Positions 44,339-51,853 of a DNA stretch of 64,000 nucleotides are shown one piece after another. This DNA comes from Streptomyces sp. NBC_01445 (GTDB lineage Bacteria > Actinomycetota > Actinomycetes > Streptomycetales > Streptomycetaceae). Under the pieces are notes generated by a model. That model searched no databases. It was not told where the DNA came from and worked only from the letters and a program-made list of their open reading frames with translations. A program made the translations under genes and the position numbers. Every line of letters starts with the position of its first letter. The first letter of the stretch is position 1. The stretch spans positions 310,001 to 374,000 of the forward strand of contig NZ_CP109485.1 in NCBI RefSeq assembly GCF_035918235.1. The letters are read 5' to 3'.

Positions 44339-44807
44339 TCGCCCTCCTTCTCCAGCAGCCAGCGGCGGTCGTCCGCGGCGCAGTCGGCTATCGACGAGCC
44401 GCCCTCCGAGCCGGGCTTGTTGGGGCGGCAGCGGTGTCCGCCTCGATGCATCTCTGCGCACTCGGGCCCGCAGGCCCGGTACAGCAACCGTGTGTGCTGG
44501 CGGATGCGGGCGGGCGTACTTGCCTTCGGTGCTGTCGCCGTCCCAGCGGGCGCGCGGATCGTCGGCCGGTACGTGTTCTACGGCCTCGAGCAGGTCCGAG
44601 TCACGCCGGCTGATGTGCCAGCTCGCTTGCCGGCCACCGATGTTGAGGTGCGCGATCTGCCAGCTGTCCTCGTCATCGATATCGGGCGCGGGCGGGCGCG
44701 ATGACAGCGCCAGAGGTCATGGCGACGAGGTAGGCGTGCTCCCGGTAGGCGTTGTCCAACTGCTGCTCGAGGGTCGGCTCGTCGGTCAGGGGGCGGGGCT
44801 CGGTCAT
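44335..44807 (-). pseudogene. Integrative-element protein gene with two frameshifts
   Basis: Assembled across frames the product reads MTEPRPLTDEPTLEQQLDNA, YREHAYLVAMTSGAVIAP, then DIDDEDSWQIAHLNIGGRQA, SWHISRRDSDLLEAVEHVPA and, after a second shift, LLYRACGPECAEMHRGGHRC and GGSSIADCAADDRRWLLEKE. Shifts lie near 44690 and 44500. The ordered text shows it was a real gene. Cysteines CGPEC and HRC suggest metal binding. It overlaps its neighbours on both sides by four bases. Confidence 0.55.
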
Positions 44808-45145
44808 ACGGCGTCCCTCTGTGGCTGGTTGGAGATGAGTCCGCGGCGACGGGCTTCGCCGACGGCCGCGGCCCGCCGTTGGCCGCGGGACAGGTCGGTG
44901 ACGCCAAGTCGGCGGTTGCCTGGGAGGCCCTGGTCGCGCTTCTTGACGCGCCCTTCAAGGAGTCCGGCCTGGACGCCGAGGAGCACGGCGTGCGGGGCGT
45001 TGAGGGCGGCGAGACACATCATCATGCGGCTGCCTGTTCCCTTGGCTCCGCCGACATCAATGCCCAGGTGCTCGGCGATCTCCTCGTAGGCTTCTCGCGG
45101 TGTCTCACGCTGCTTCATCTGCGGTTGTCTCGGCTCTCGGTGCAT
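44804..45145 (-). CDS. Hypothetical protein of an integrative-element operon
   Basis: The product (113 residues from ATG 45145, or 104 from ATG 45118) reads MKQRETPREAYEEIAEHLGI, DVGGAKGTGSRMMMCLAALN and APHAVLLGVQAGLLEGRVKK. It is helical and basic. Its stop overlaps the next start (ATGA). The gene set resembles the small-gene modules of actinomycete integrative and conjugative elements, but no replication, transfer or excisionase gene survives beside it. Confidence 0.55.
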   Translation of the reverse strand: MHREPRQPQMKQRETPREAYEEIAEHLGIDVGGAKGTGSRMMMCLAALNAPHAVLLGVQAGLLEGRVKKRDQGLPGNRRLGVTDLSRGQRRAAAVGEARRRGLISNQPQRDAV

Positions 45146-45199
45146 CCCCGCCGGGTCTACTGAGGCCGCTCCGGACGGGCAGATCGCTGACCTGCGGTG

Positions 45200-45473
45200 T
45201 CTCACGGCCCGCTATCACCCGGGACGGCGGTGCGGTCGGCTGTGTGGGGGTGCCGAACGACGGGAAACGCGGGGGCCGTTCTGCCGCCGGATGTTCGACC
45301 GCAACATCGCGCCGCGCGGGGCATCGCCCCGGTCCGCGCCTGCATTCTCAAACTCCTGCTGGATGTGCTCTCTGGGGCCCGTCTTCGACCGTGCCGTCCC
45401 CTTGGCCGAGGTGCCGGACGAATATCGGGCGATGGACGACCGGTCGGCGCTGAAGGTGCGCATCACCTTCTGA
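45200..45473 (+). pseudogene. Zinc-type alcohol dehydrogenase (MDR) C-terminal relic
   Basis: The end GPVFDRAVPLAEVPDEYRAM then DDRSALKVRITF is the characteristic C-terminus of MDR alcohol dehydrogenases (VFDxTVPLxEVPxGYRAM). Just upstream IAPVRACILKLLLDVLSG continues in another frame, so at least one frameshift is present. Catalytic and Rossmann domains are gone. Confidence 0.55.
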
Positions 45474-45532
45474 GCGCGGGGGGGCCGGCGGCACGGTGTG
45501 GTTCTCCCGTTCCGCGCGGCGGCCTCGTGATG

Positions 45533-46165
45533 TCAGGCGGCGCCCTTCACGTGGCGGACCAGCCACATCAGCAGGGCGTCCAGGTCGGCGGCGGCCGAGA
45601 GGACCCGGTCAACCGCCTCGGAGGTGTGCAGCCACTCCTCGCAGCCGAGAGGGCGGGCGGCGATCAGCGAACGGTGGCGCAGCAGCTTCGTACGGGAGTG
45701 GTCCGTCGGATAGCCGCGCGGGGGGCGTTTCATCACGTCCCCGGAGATGTCGTAGCCCTTCTTCCGCACGTCCTCGACGATGGCGGACAGTTCGCGGCCG
45801 CTCCCCTCGGAGGCCACGGCTTTGCGGAACATGTCCACCTGGCCGGGATCGGGGTACCACCAGGCGCCCTGGATCCGCAGGCCGTCCAGGTCGAACCGGA
45901 GACCGATCTCGATCTTGCGGCCGAGCCGGATCACCGCGCCCTGGTGCTGCCACCACCAGGAGTCGGTGCGATAGTGCCAGACGGAGAAGTCCTCGTACTT
46001 GGGGTCGGTGTCCGCGACCTCGTTGAGCAGCGCGATCATCGGCTGCCGGATCAGACGTTCGCGGTCCGCGCGGTAGCGCTCGCGGGTCGCGTGGGTGGGT
46101 TCGCCCTGGAGCTGCCACAACACGTCCATGGCCTGCTCCGGCCAGCCGGTGAACTGTCCGCGCAT
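45533..46165 (-). CDS. DUF2461 family protein
   Basis: The 210-residue product (MRGQFTGWPEQAMDVLWQLQ, then EPTHATRERYRADRERLIRQ-PMIALLNEVADTD) has the DUF2461 pattern: GWP/F near the start, a DPKYEDFSVWHYRTDSWWWQ-type central strand, GLRFDLDGLRIQGAWWYPDP, and RPPRGYPTDHSRTKLLRHRS near the end. The last motif matches the conserved RxPxGYxxDHPRxxLLRxK segment of the family. The biochemical role is unknown. The ATG at 46165 is chosen because family members start close to GW. Confidence 0.75.
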   Translation of the reverse strand: MRGQFTGWPEQAMDVLWQLQGEPTHATRERYRADRERLIRQPMIALLNEVADTDPKYEDFSVWHYRTDSWWWQHQGAVIRLGRKIEIGLRFDLDGLRIQGAWWYPDPGQVDMFRKAVASEGSGRELSAIVEDVRKKGYDISGDVMKRPPRGYPTDHSRTKLLRHRSLIAARPLGCEEWLHTSEAVDRVLSAAADLDALLMWLVRHVKGAA

Positions 46166-46189
46166 GCGCGGAGGATAGCTCACCCATGA

Positions 46190-46615
46190 TCCGCGCGCGG
46201 AGAGTGAGCCACACTGTTCCACGGCAGCGGCAAGGTCGGCCATCCAAACTCGACGCCTTCAAGCCCTACCTGGATGACCGCTGGACCCAAGGCTGCACCA
46301 ACGCATGGACGGCATGGGAGGAGATCGTGCCGCTCGGCTATCAGGGCAACTGCCAGCGCGTTCGTGCCTACTTCCGGGAGAAGCGGTTCTCACCCGGCCT
46401 CGTCACAGCTCGCCCACCGTCACCCCGGGTCGTCGCCGGATGGATCCTCCGCCGGCCGGAGAGCCTCACCGAGACGGAGCACCTTCGGCTCAAGGCCGCT
46501 CTGGTCCGCTGCCCCGAACTCGATGCCCTCACCGGCCGCGTCCGCTCCTTCGGCTCAGATGCTCACCGAGCGCCAGGGCGAACAGCTGCCGCAGTGGCTC
46601 GACGCCGTCCGGCGC
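46190..46615 (+). pseudogene. ISL3-family transposase relic
   Basis: RGRPSKLDAFKPYLDDRWTQ, GCTNAWTAWEEIVPLGYQGN, then PPSPRVVAGWILRRPESLTE and CPELDALTGRVRSF match the C-terminal half of Streptomyces ISL3 transposases. A frameshift near 46550 moves the text to QMLTERQGEQLPQWLDAVR, after which the sequence joins an inverted GNAT gene. The catalytic Glu region that follows in relatives is missing. Confidence 0.65.
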
Positions 46616-46880
46616 AGGCGGCGCAGACGACTTCGGTGCGTGCCTCGGCGACGAGGACGATGGTGTTCTCTGGGGCATTCTCGATCCGGGCGGCCAGGTC
46701 GCCGGCGAGCCAACTCCAGTCCTCGCCCCAGACAATGCTCTCCATAGCGGCGATGCGCTGGAGGTCTGATCTGGCGGTGACACGGCGGAGGGTCACGCCG
46801 TCGGGCAGGACGGGGTCTGCGGCAAGGTCTGCGGACTGCCCGATGAGCACGCGGATTGCGTACCGGACCCTTCTGTAAAA
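46615..46880 (-). pseudogene. GNAT acetyltransferase, internal fragment
   Basis: DPVLPDGVTLRRVTARSDLQ, RIAAMESIVWGEDWSWLAGD and NAPENTIVLVAEARTEVVCA are the N-terminal strands and helices of a GNAT enzyme. The acetyl-CoA-binding motif is missing because the gene is cut by the ISL3 relic near 46615. The 5' start is also lost. Confidence 0.5.
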
Positions 46881-46966
46881 CCGGCGGGGGCGGGGCCGGG
46901 TGAATCCCACCCCCGCCCCGCCCCCGCCGCTCTCGGCCTCATCACCCCCCAACCGAAACGGCGGGG

Positions 46967-47218
46967 CTAGACAGACAGTGATTCGTCACGGATGTTCCAG
47001 ACAGCCTTCACTCCCAGCTGGTGCTCGCATCCGGCACCTTCCCAGGGCTGTGTGGAGTCCTCAACTCCTTGCACGGAAGTAGTCTGCTCTGTCTGCCTAC
47101 GTAGGACAGTCGGCTCGATACTTCCGAGCCGTTGCTGAAAGTCGACCTGCAGTCGGTCCAATGTATTGAGAAAGTCCTTCAGATAAGGCAGTTCCTGATG
47201 CACCCTTTCTCGTTGCAA
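46967..47218 (-). CDS. Small hypothetical protein, low GC
   Basis: From TTG 47218 (AGGAG six bases upstream) or GTG 47203, an 83-codon frame reads LQRERVHQELPYLKDFLNTL, DRLQVDFQQRLGSIEPTVLR and ends VKAVWNIRDESLSV. It has a coiled-coil-like helical start. Codon use is clearly less GC-rich than the surroundings, pointing to transfer. No family recognised. Confidence 0.45.
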   Translation of the reverse strand: MQRERVHQELPYLKDFLNTLDRLQVDFQQRLGSIEPTVLRRQTEQTTSVQGVEDSTQPWEGAGCEHQLGVKAVWNIRDESLSV

Positions 47219-47509
47219 GCTGCTCTCCTGGGGAGCGTTCAGGTGGGTACGCGTTGAAGTGGAAGCGCTGGGGTGCGCTGGGGGCACGGTAGGACTGGTA
47301 GCGCAGGCACAGCTTCGATGGGTGCTGGACTCGGCGAAAGGAAACGACGTATCTGCTGTCACGCCCTCACAACGATCTTCCTCCGTGCCAGAAACGAGGC
47401 ATTCGAGTGGATCGCCGCAAATGTCCGCCGCCCTGGCCGCAGCCAGGGCGGCTTCAAGTTCCCGGTAGGGGCGGGCTGCCGGTGATGCCCCAGATCCAGA
47501 TGGCGTGTT

Positions 47510-47999
47510 CGGGTGCGTCCCGGATCGCTCCCCCGGTGGTGCGGCGCAGCGAGAACCGGTTCTCGGTGAACCTGATGTCGGTGATCAGCACCAACGGTCG
47601 GGTGCACTTCATGGTCTTCGCCGAGAGCTTCACCGCTGCGGTGATGTGCCGCTTCCTGGACCGGCTCGCCAGCCAATTCGACCACAAGGTCCACCTCGTG
47701 GTCGATGGGCACCCGGCCCACCGCTCCAGGAAGGTCCATGACTGGCTCGCCGCCCATCTGGATGACGTCGAGCTGCACTTCCTGCCGCCGTACTCGCCCG
47801 AGCCGAACCCCGACGAGCTTGTCAACGCGGACCTCGAGCACAGCCTGCCCAGACAGCACCGGGCCCGGAGCCAGGCCGAACTCACCACCGAGACCCGCCG
47901 CTTCTTCCGCAGGCGATAACGTCAACCGCCCATCGTCCGCGGCTACTTCGGTGGCCCACACGTCCGCTACGTCCTGGACGAGAACCCCATGAGTTTTTG
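47510..47999 (+). pseudogene. IS630-family transposase relic
   Basis: RFSVNLMSVISTNGRVHFMV, FLDRLASQFDHKVHLVVDGH with the second catalytic Asp, and HFLPPYSPEPNPDELVNADL with the Glu-containing tail are classic IS630 (DDE_3). A frameshift near 47920 separates RRFFRR from the end IVRGYFGGPHVRYVLDENPM. The first catalytic Asp and N-terminal HTH are missing. Confidence 0.65.
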
Positions 48000-48557
48000 A
48001 TCAATACAACATGGTCAACATGTCAGGGGCGGCCAAGCGGGGCACGGTTGCCGTCACCGCGCCCTCAGCGGTGCACTGGTCCTGGCTATTGGGCGCGGTG
48101 AGCCGCCGAAGGAAGAGCGGTAAGGCAACCCACAGCATGTCGCCTCCTCAGCATGGAGTGAGTGCGGCACGGTCACCGTCTGGTCCCAGATCCCGGGATC
48201 GGGCGGTGGCCGTTTGCGTCACTCCGGCACCCCGAGCGCCGCGTCCGTGCGCCGGTGGTCTCCTGCGGCGGGCGCTGTGGAAGAACTCCCGCTCGGTGAT
48301 CGAGGACGTTGCGATGAGTCCTGCCGCGGCGGCCTGGGCCCATCCGTACACACGCGCGGCGGTCATCGCCCGTTGGGGCGCGGCGCGCACTCATTCGGGC
48401 GCATCACTCGCGCCGTCACTGCCTCTCACTCTCCCAAATGGTTTGAGTGATCTTCCGCACGTCGTCATCCGTCCTGCCGGGGCTGGTCCGCACGGCCTCT
48501 TTTCCCGTGCCGCCCCGCCCGGTGACGGCGTCCCAGAGACGATCACCAGGAGTTGTA
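48000..48557. other. Gene-free stretch before the TNT gene
   Basis: No gene can be supported. It holds the second copy of the dispersed repeat (48229-48291) and presumably the promoter and leader of the secreted toxin gene that starts at 48558. Confidence 0.45.
48229..48291 (+). repeat. Dispersed repeat copy 2 (partner at 38097-38160)
   Basis: The block CGTCCGTGCGCCGGTGGTCT followed by CCTGCGGCGGG is identical to the copy 10 kb to the left; the rest is about 80-85% alike. Orientation is the same. Confidence 0.6.
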
Positions 48558-49280
48558 GTGACATCACCACGACGGTGTGCCGGGCTTGCCGGCGCGGCTG
48601 CCCTGCTGGGCTCGCTGTTTCTCGGCACTCCGGCCGCCCAGGCGGCGCCGGTCGCAACGGACGCCAATGACACGCACCGGCCAACCGTCTGCCGGGGCCT
48701 GGTACCGGACCCCGTTCCGTACCCCCTGCGCTCGGACTACTTCTGCACCGACTGGCGGCTCGGCCCGAAGAAGCTGCCGACCCACGGGCTGGTGGCGCAC
48801 ACCCTCCACCGCTACCAGCGCCTCGGCCACCTCACCGCGACCCAGTTCCTGAACCGGTGGTGGGACCCGGCTGCCGACACCGGCCAGGGCGACTGGCGCT
48901 ACCCCGACGCCGACGGTTACGCGAAGAACTCCCAGGGACAGCCGATCGCCGCCGAACTCGAACTCCACAAAGGCCAGAAGGTCGACCGCTTCGGCAATGA
49001 GGCAGGCCGCTACTTGGCCCCCGCCGGCACCAAGTACGGGAAGCGGAGCATCCCACCGTCCAGCCTCAACACCGCCGATCCACGCCACCCGTACAACTAC
49101 TACCTGTACAAGGTGACCCGGGACGTCAAGGTGTGTGCGGGGCCGATCGCCCCGGCGTTCGAGCAGCCCGGCCTGGGTGTCCAGTACGTGACGTCAAGCT
49201 CGTACTGCCCGAAGATTCCGCGCACCTCCGTGCTGGACCTGGTGCGCAACGGGACCTTGGTGCGGCTCGCGGCCTCGTAG
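48558..49280 (+). CDS. Secreted TNT-domain protein (NAD+ glycohydrolase-type toxin)
   Basis: From GTG 48558 (AGGAG about six bases upstream) the product is 240 residues. A signal peptide (CAGLAGAAALLGSLFLGTPA-AQA) is followed by a domain with the pattern of tuberculosis necrotizing toxin: YPDADGYAKNSQGQPIAAEL, KGQKVDRFGNEAGRYLAPAG, KRSIPPSSLN, then AGPIAPAFEQPGLGVQYVTS and the end VLDLVRNGTLVRL. DRFG, the R-rich loop and the QP-G-Q segment are the family's conserved positions. TNT enzymes hydrolyse NAD+; here the protein is exported, and four to five cysteines may form disulfides. A candidate immunity gene follows 62 bp downstream. Confidence 0.85.
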   Translation: MTSPRRCAGLAGAAALLGSLFLGTPAAQAAPVATDANDTHRPTVCRGLVPDPVPYPLRSDYFCTDWRLGPKKLPTHGLVAHTLHRYQRLGHLTATQFLNRWWDPAADTGQGDWRYPDADGYAKNSQGQPIAAELELHKGQKVDRFGNEAGRYLAPAGTKYGKRSIPPSSLNTADPRHPYNYYLYKVTRDVKVCAGPIAPAFEQPGLGVQYVTSSSYCPKIPRTSVLDLVRNGTLVRLAAS

Positions 49281-49342
49281 CTTCCCGGCTGCGACGGCTG
49301 GCGCACCCCTCGTACTGATCGCCCCCGATGGGAGACTGGTCC

Positions 49343-49726
49343 GTGAACCGTTTCCAGCTGTGCGAGGCGCTGCGGGCAGCCGGGGTTCCCGATGCCCACT
49401 ACGAGATCCCCGGCTGCCCGGGCGGCCACCCACCGCTTGAGGGCTACTACCTGGCTCAGCGCGAGGGCGAGTGGATCGTGGGAGTCCACGAGCGCGGCAG
49501 ACGCGAGGCGCTGGAGACCTTCGCCGACGAAAGCCGGGCTTGTGCATGGCTCTACGAACGCCTCACCGACGAGAGTTCGCCGCCTGCCCGGCCCACAGCG
49601 ACGGAGATGGACGAGATGCTGCACGACAGTGAGGGCATCGAACGTCGAGCACAGGAGCAGCTCGAACAGGCGCTCACGGAAAGCCGGCGCGGGACACGCG
49701 GCGACCCACCGAACGGTGGCCACTGA
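49343..49726 (+). CDS. Probable immunity protein paired with the TNT toxin
   Basis: The 127-residue product begins VNRFQLCEALRAAGVPDAHY, then GYYLAQREGEWIVGVHERGR and ACAWLYERLTDESS. GTG 49343 has GGGAG eight bases upstream; ATG 49328 is an alternative. From memory, small proteins with this N-terminal pattern (QLxxALxxAGVPxxxYxI) occur directly after TNT-domain genes in Streptomyces and are thought to be antitoxins. It lacks a signal peptide, so it would protect the cytoplasm. A strong terminator follows at 49837. Confidence 0.7.
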   Translation: MNRFQLCEALRAAGVPDAHYEIPGCPGGHPPLEGYYLAQREGEWIVGVHERGRREALETFADESRACAWLYERLTDESSPPARPTATEMDEMLHDSEGIERRAQEQLEQALTESRRGTRGDPPNGGH

Positions 49727-50130
49727 GCGGTGCCGACCCAAGGGGCACCCATGCCCCCGGCTCTTCCGGCCGCATCGGGATCGTCCTCCTTCCCAGACGA
49801 CAATTCGGGTTGGGCGTCGAGCTGACAACCACGAACGTCGAAGGGCCCCGCTGCAAGCAGCGGGGCCCTTCGACAACGTGCCCGGTGAGGCACTGGCGGA
49901 GGATACGAGATCAGCGGCATGCTGGCCCCGTGGCCCGAAAGAGCATCGTGAAGGAAAGCGGGTGCACCCGGTCCCCTTGGACCCCGCTTCCCGGACGGCG
50001 TTGCAGGGGCGCCTAGCCCACCGTGAGGGGTGGCGGGCGGACAACGCACGTCAAACAAGGCCGGTCGGAGCCCGGCCTCAACTGTCCGTTCCTCCCATGT
50101 TCTTAACTCCTGCGGCTTCCCACCCCCCGC
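49727..50130. other. Intergenic stretch with terminator
   Basis: Apart from the hairpin at 49837-49874 I see no gene. A short plus-strand frame reading ARKSIVKESGCTRSPWTP is not convincing. Confidence 0.4.
49837..49874 (+). terminator. Strong intrinsic terminator after the TNT/immunity pair
   Basis: GTCGAAGGGCCCCGCTGC pairs perfectly with its complement across a two-base AA loop (18-bp stem). It closes the TNT-immunity unit. Confidence 0.85.
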
Positions 50131-50250
50131 ATGATCCGCGGCACCCGGCTCGTCGACCTCGTGAACACCATGTACCCCAAACTCGTCGCCGCGGCCTTCA
50201 ACTTGGACCCGCAAGCCGCCCTTATCTACCTCGTCGGCCGGCATCAGAGA
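50131..50250 (+). pseudogene. Short scrap of an integrase- or transposon-type gene
   Basis: GTRLVDLVNTMYPKLVAAAF then NLDPQAALIYLVG has good coding character and resembles the C-terminal DNA-contact region of certain Streptomyces recombinase-like proteins. No upstream domain is present. Confidence 0.3.
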
Positions 50251-50326
50251 ATCCGATGGTCAGCAATCTCGCCACCCCCAGACTCAGACGTGTGCGAGGG
50301 ACCCTCCGTAATCAGCGGGGAAACCC

Positions 50327-50758
50327 GTGACGGGAGGAGGGAACGAGGATGGCCCATCTGCGACTCGTCTGGGTCCTGTCCGGACGCGGTTGCGTCGACT
50401 GCACCGTCAGCGGCCACAGACAGAAGCCGAAGCCACGGCTTCCTACATATTCGTTGCCCCCGAGGATCTCTTGACGGCTGCAATCCGGCTGATCGTCGGC
50501 GAGACCGACGGGGCAGGTCGGCGGGTTCCGCGTCGCCCGTTGCTCACGGCTGCCGGTCTGGGGTCGAAGACGGCGCGTAGGGCCTGGTCGACAGCGCACG
50601 GCCTTTTCGAACATCGACTCCGTGGCCGATGCGATCGGGCGCCCCGGGACCGGTCCATCACACAGCGGCTCGACTCGATCGAGGGTGAACTGGGCGACGT
50701 GAAGCGGCTGTTGCGGGCGCTCGCGCGGGTTCAGGGCATCGACCCCGACGCCGAATAG
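50327..50758 (+). CDS. Hypothetical protein
   Basis: A GTG-started frame of 143 codons ends with a clear helical coiled-coil-like tail, SITQRLDSIEGELGDVKRLL. The middle (FVAPEDLLTAAIRLIVGETD) also looks coding. The first 45 residues are arginine-rich and may be out of frame, so the true start could be downstream. I do not recognise it. Confidence 0.4.
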   Translation: MTGGGNEDGPSATRLGPVRTRLRRLHRQRPQTEAEATASYIFVAPEDLLTAAIRLIVGETDGAGRRVPRRPLLTAAGLGSKTARRAWSTAHGLFEHRLRGRCDRAPRDRSITQRLDSIEGELGDVKRLLRALARVQGIDPDAE

Positions 50759-50893
50759 TTTCCGGCCGGCGCACGGCCGCTCAGAACAACGGCTCAGAAC
50801 GACGACCAGGGCTGGCCCGGTCCCGCAAGACAACGTAGGGAACTTTGAAGCGCGTGCCACTGACGTTTGAGCGGTGCAAGAGGGGCCGGGTGA

Positions 50894-51112
50894 TCAGGCC
50901 CGGGGCGTGGCGGTGCGCTCTATGACGATCATGGCGGCGTCGTCGTTCAGGTGTCCCCCGACGTGGTGCAGCAGGTCGCGCCGCAAGCGGACGAGGAAGG
51001 CGTCGGGGTCGTTCTCGGTCCAGCCTGTGATGCGCTGGGCGAGCGGGTAGAAGGTGCCGGTGGAGTCGCGGGCCTCGGTGACGCCGTAGCGGCCTGTCTC
51101 GCCCGGTTTCAC
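50894..51112 (-). pseudogene. SpoIIE/PP2C phosphatase C-terminal fragment
   Basis: GVTEARDSTGTFYPLAQRIT, GWTENDPDAFLVRLRRDLLH and LNDDAAMIVIERTATPRA are the end of a SpoIIE phosphatase; relatives read YTDGVTEARD, and here the TD is lost in RYGVTEARD. The rest of the gene is absent. Confidence 0.6.
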
Positions 51113-51148
51113 GAATTTTGACAGCAGGGGGTGGGGTGTCGGTCTGGC

Positions 51149-51787
51149 TTACGTGCCGTCGTCGCCGGCGGCGAGGATGGTGTGGCTGGCCTCGAAGAGC
51201 CGGGTGCAGCGCTGGGACATGGCTTCGGGTGACTGGTCGGGGTGCTTGATCCACCAACGGACCAGAGCGGTGCACAGGCCGCGCCATGCGTGTTTGAGGG
51301 CGTCGGCGTCGAGTGGGTCCCTGGTTTCGGTGGCGTGCACGAGGTCGGCGGTGCCGATCGCGGCGAGGTCGTCGATGGCATCGCGGTAGTACGCCGCGCG
51401 GTGGGCGGCGTTGCTGCCGGGCGGCAGCGAGGGGTCGTAGAGGACGAACCACGTTTCGCGCTGCCCGTTCAGGGCGGTGAACAGGGCGTTCAGTACGCGA
51501 AGGGGCGTGGGCGGCGCGCCGGTCTCGTGTTTGGCCATCGCGGCGCGGATGGCGCCCAGCAGCCGGTCGCCGACCGGTTCGAGGCAGGCGAGGTAGAGGT
51601 CCTGCTTGCTGCCGAAGTATTGATGCACCAGCGGCTTGGTGACGCCCACGCGGGCGGCGACGGCGGCCACGGTGGTGGCCTCGTAGCCGTGGTGGCCAAA
51701 TTCCTCGGTGGCCGCGGCCAGGACCTGTTGTTCGCGGTCGGCTCTCGGCACGCCCTTGGTGCCGGCCTTAGAGGAGGGCGTTGTCAT
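51149..51787 (-). CDS. TetR-family transcriptional regulator
   Basis: The 212-residue product has a TetR domain at residues 18-66 (REQQVLAAATEEFGHHGYEA, AAVAARVGVTKPLVHQYFGS, KQDLYLACLEPVGDRL) and a ligand domain of the type with YDPSLPPGSNAAHRAAYYRD. It is divergent from the FAD-linked oxidase gene over only 66 bp, which contains two TTAC-N6-GTAA boxes. It very likely represses both itself and the oxidase gene. Confidence 0.93.
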   Translation of the reverse strand: MTTPSSKAGTKGVPRADREQQVLAAATEEFGHHGYEATTVAAVAARVGVTKPLVHQYFGSKQDLYLACLEPVGDRLLGAIRAAMAKHETGAPPTPLRVLNALFTALNGQRETWFVLYDPSLPPGSNAAHRAAYYRDAIDDLAAIGTADLVHATETRDPLDADALKHAWRGLCTALVRWWIKHPDQSPEAMSQRCTRLFEASHTILAAGDDGT

Positions 51788-51797
51788 GATCTCAATC

Positions 51798-51831
51798 TTA
51801 CCCTAGGGTAATTTACTGTTGGGTAAATTAC
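51798..51831. promoter_or_regulatory. Twin TetR operators TTAC-N6-GTAA
   Basis: TTACCCTAGGGTAA (51798-51811) is a perfect 14-bp palindrome; TTACTGTTGGGTAA (51813-51826) repeats the same half-sites one base later. They also generate a dyad GTAATTTAC/GTAAATTAC (51808-51831). Centres are 15 bp apart, about one and a half helical turns, as for two dimers bound on different faces. Confidence 0.8.
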
Positions 51832-51853
51832 TTGGACCCGCTGGAGCGCACTC

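Noticed and set aside
44490..45089. Plus-strand 199-codon frame
   Set aside because: It runs antisense to the three-gene integrative-element module, whose minus-strand text is clearly coding despite frameshifts.
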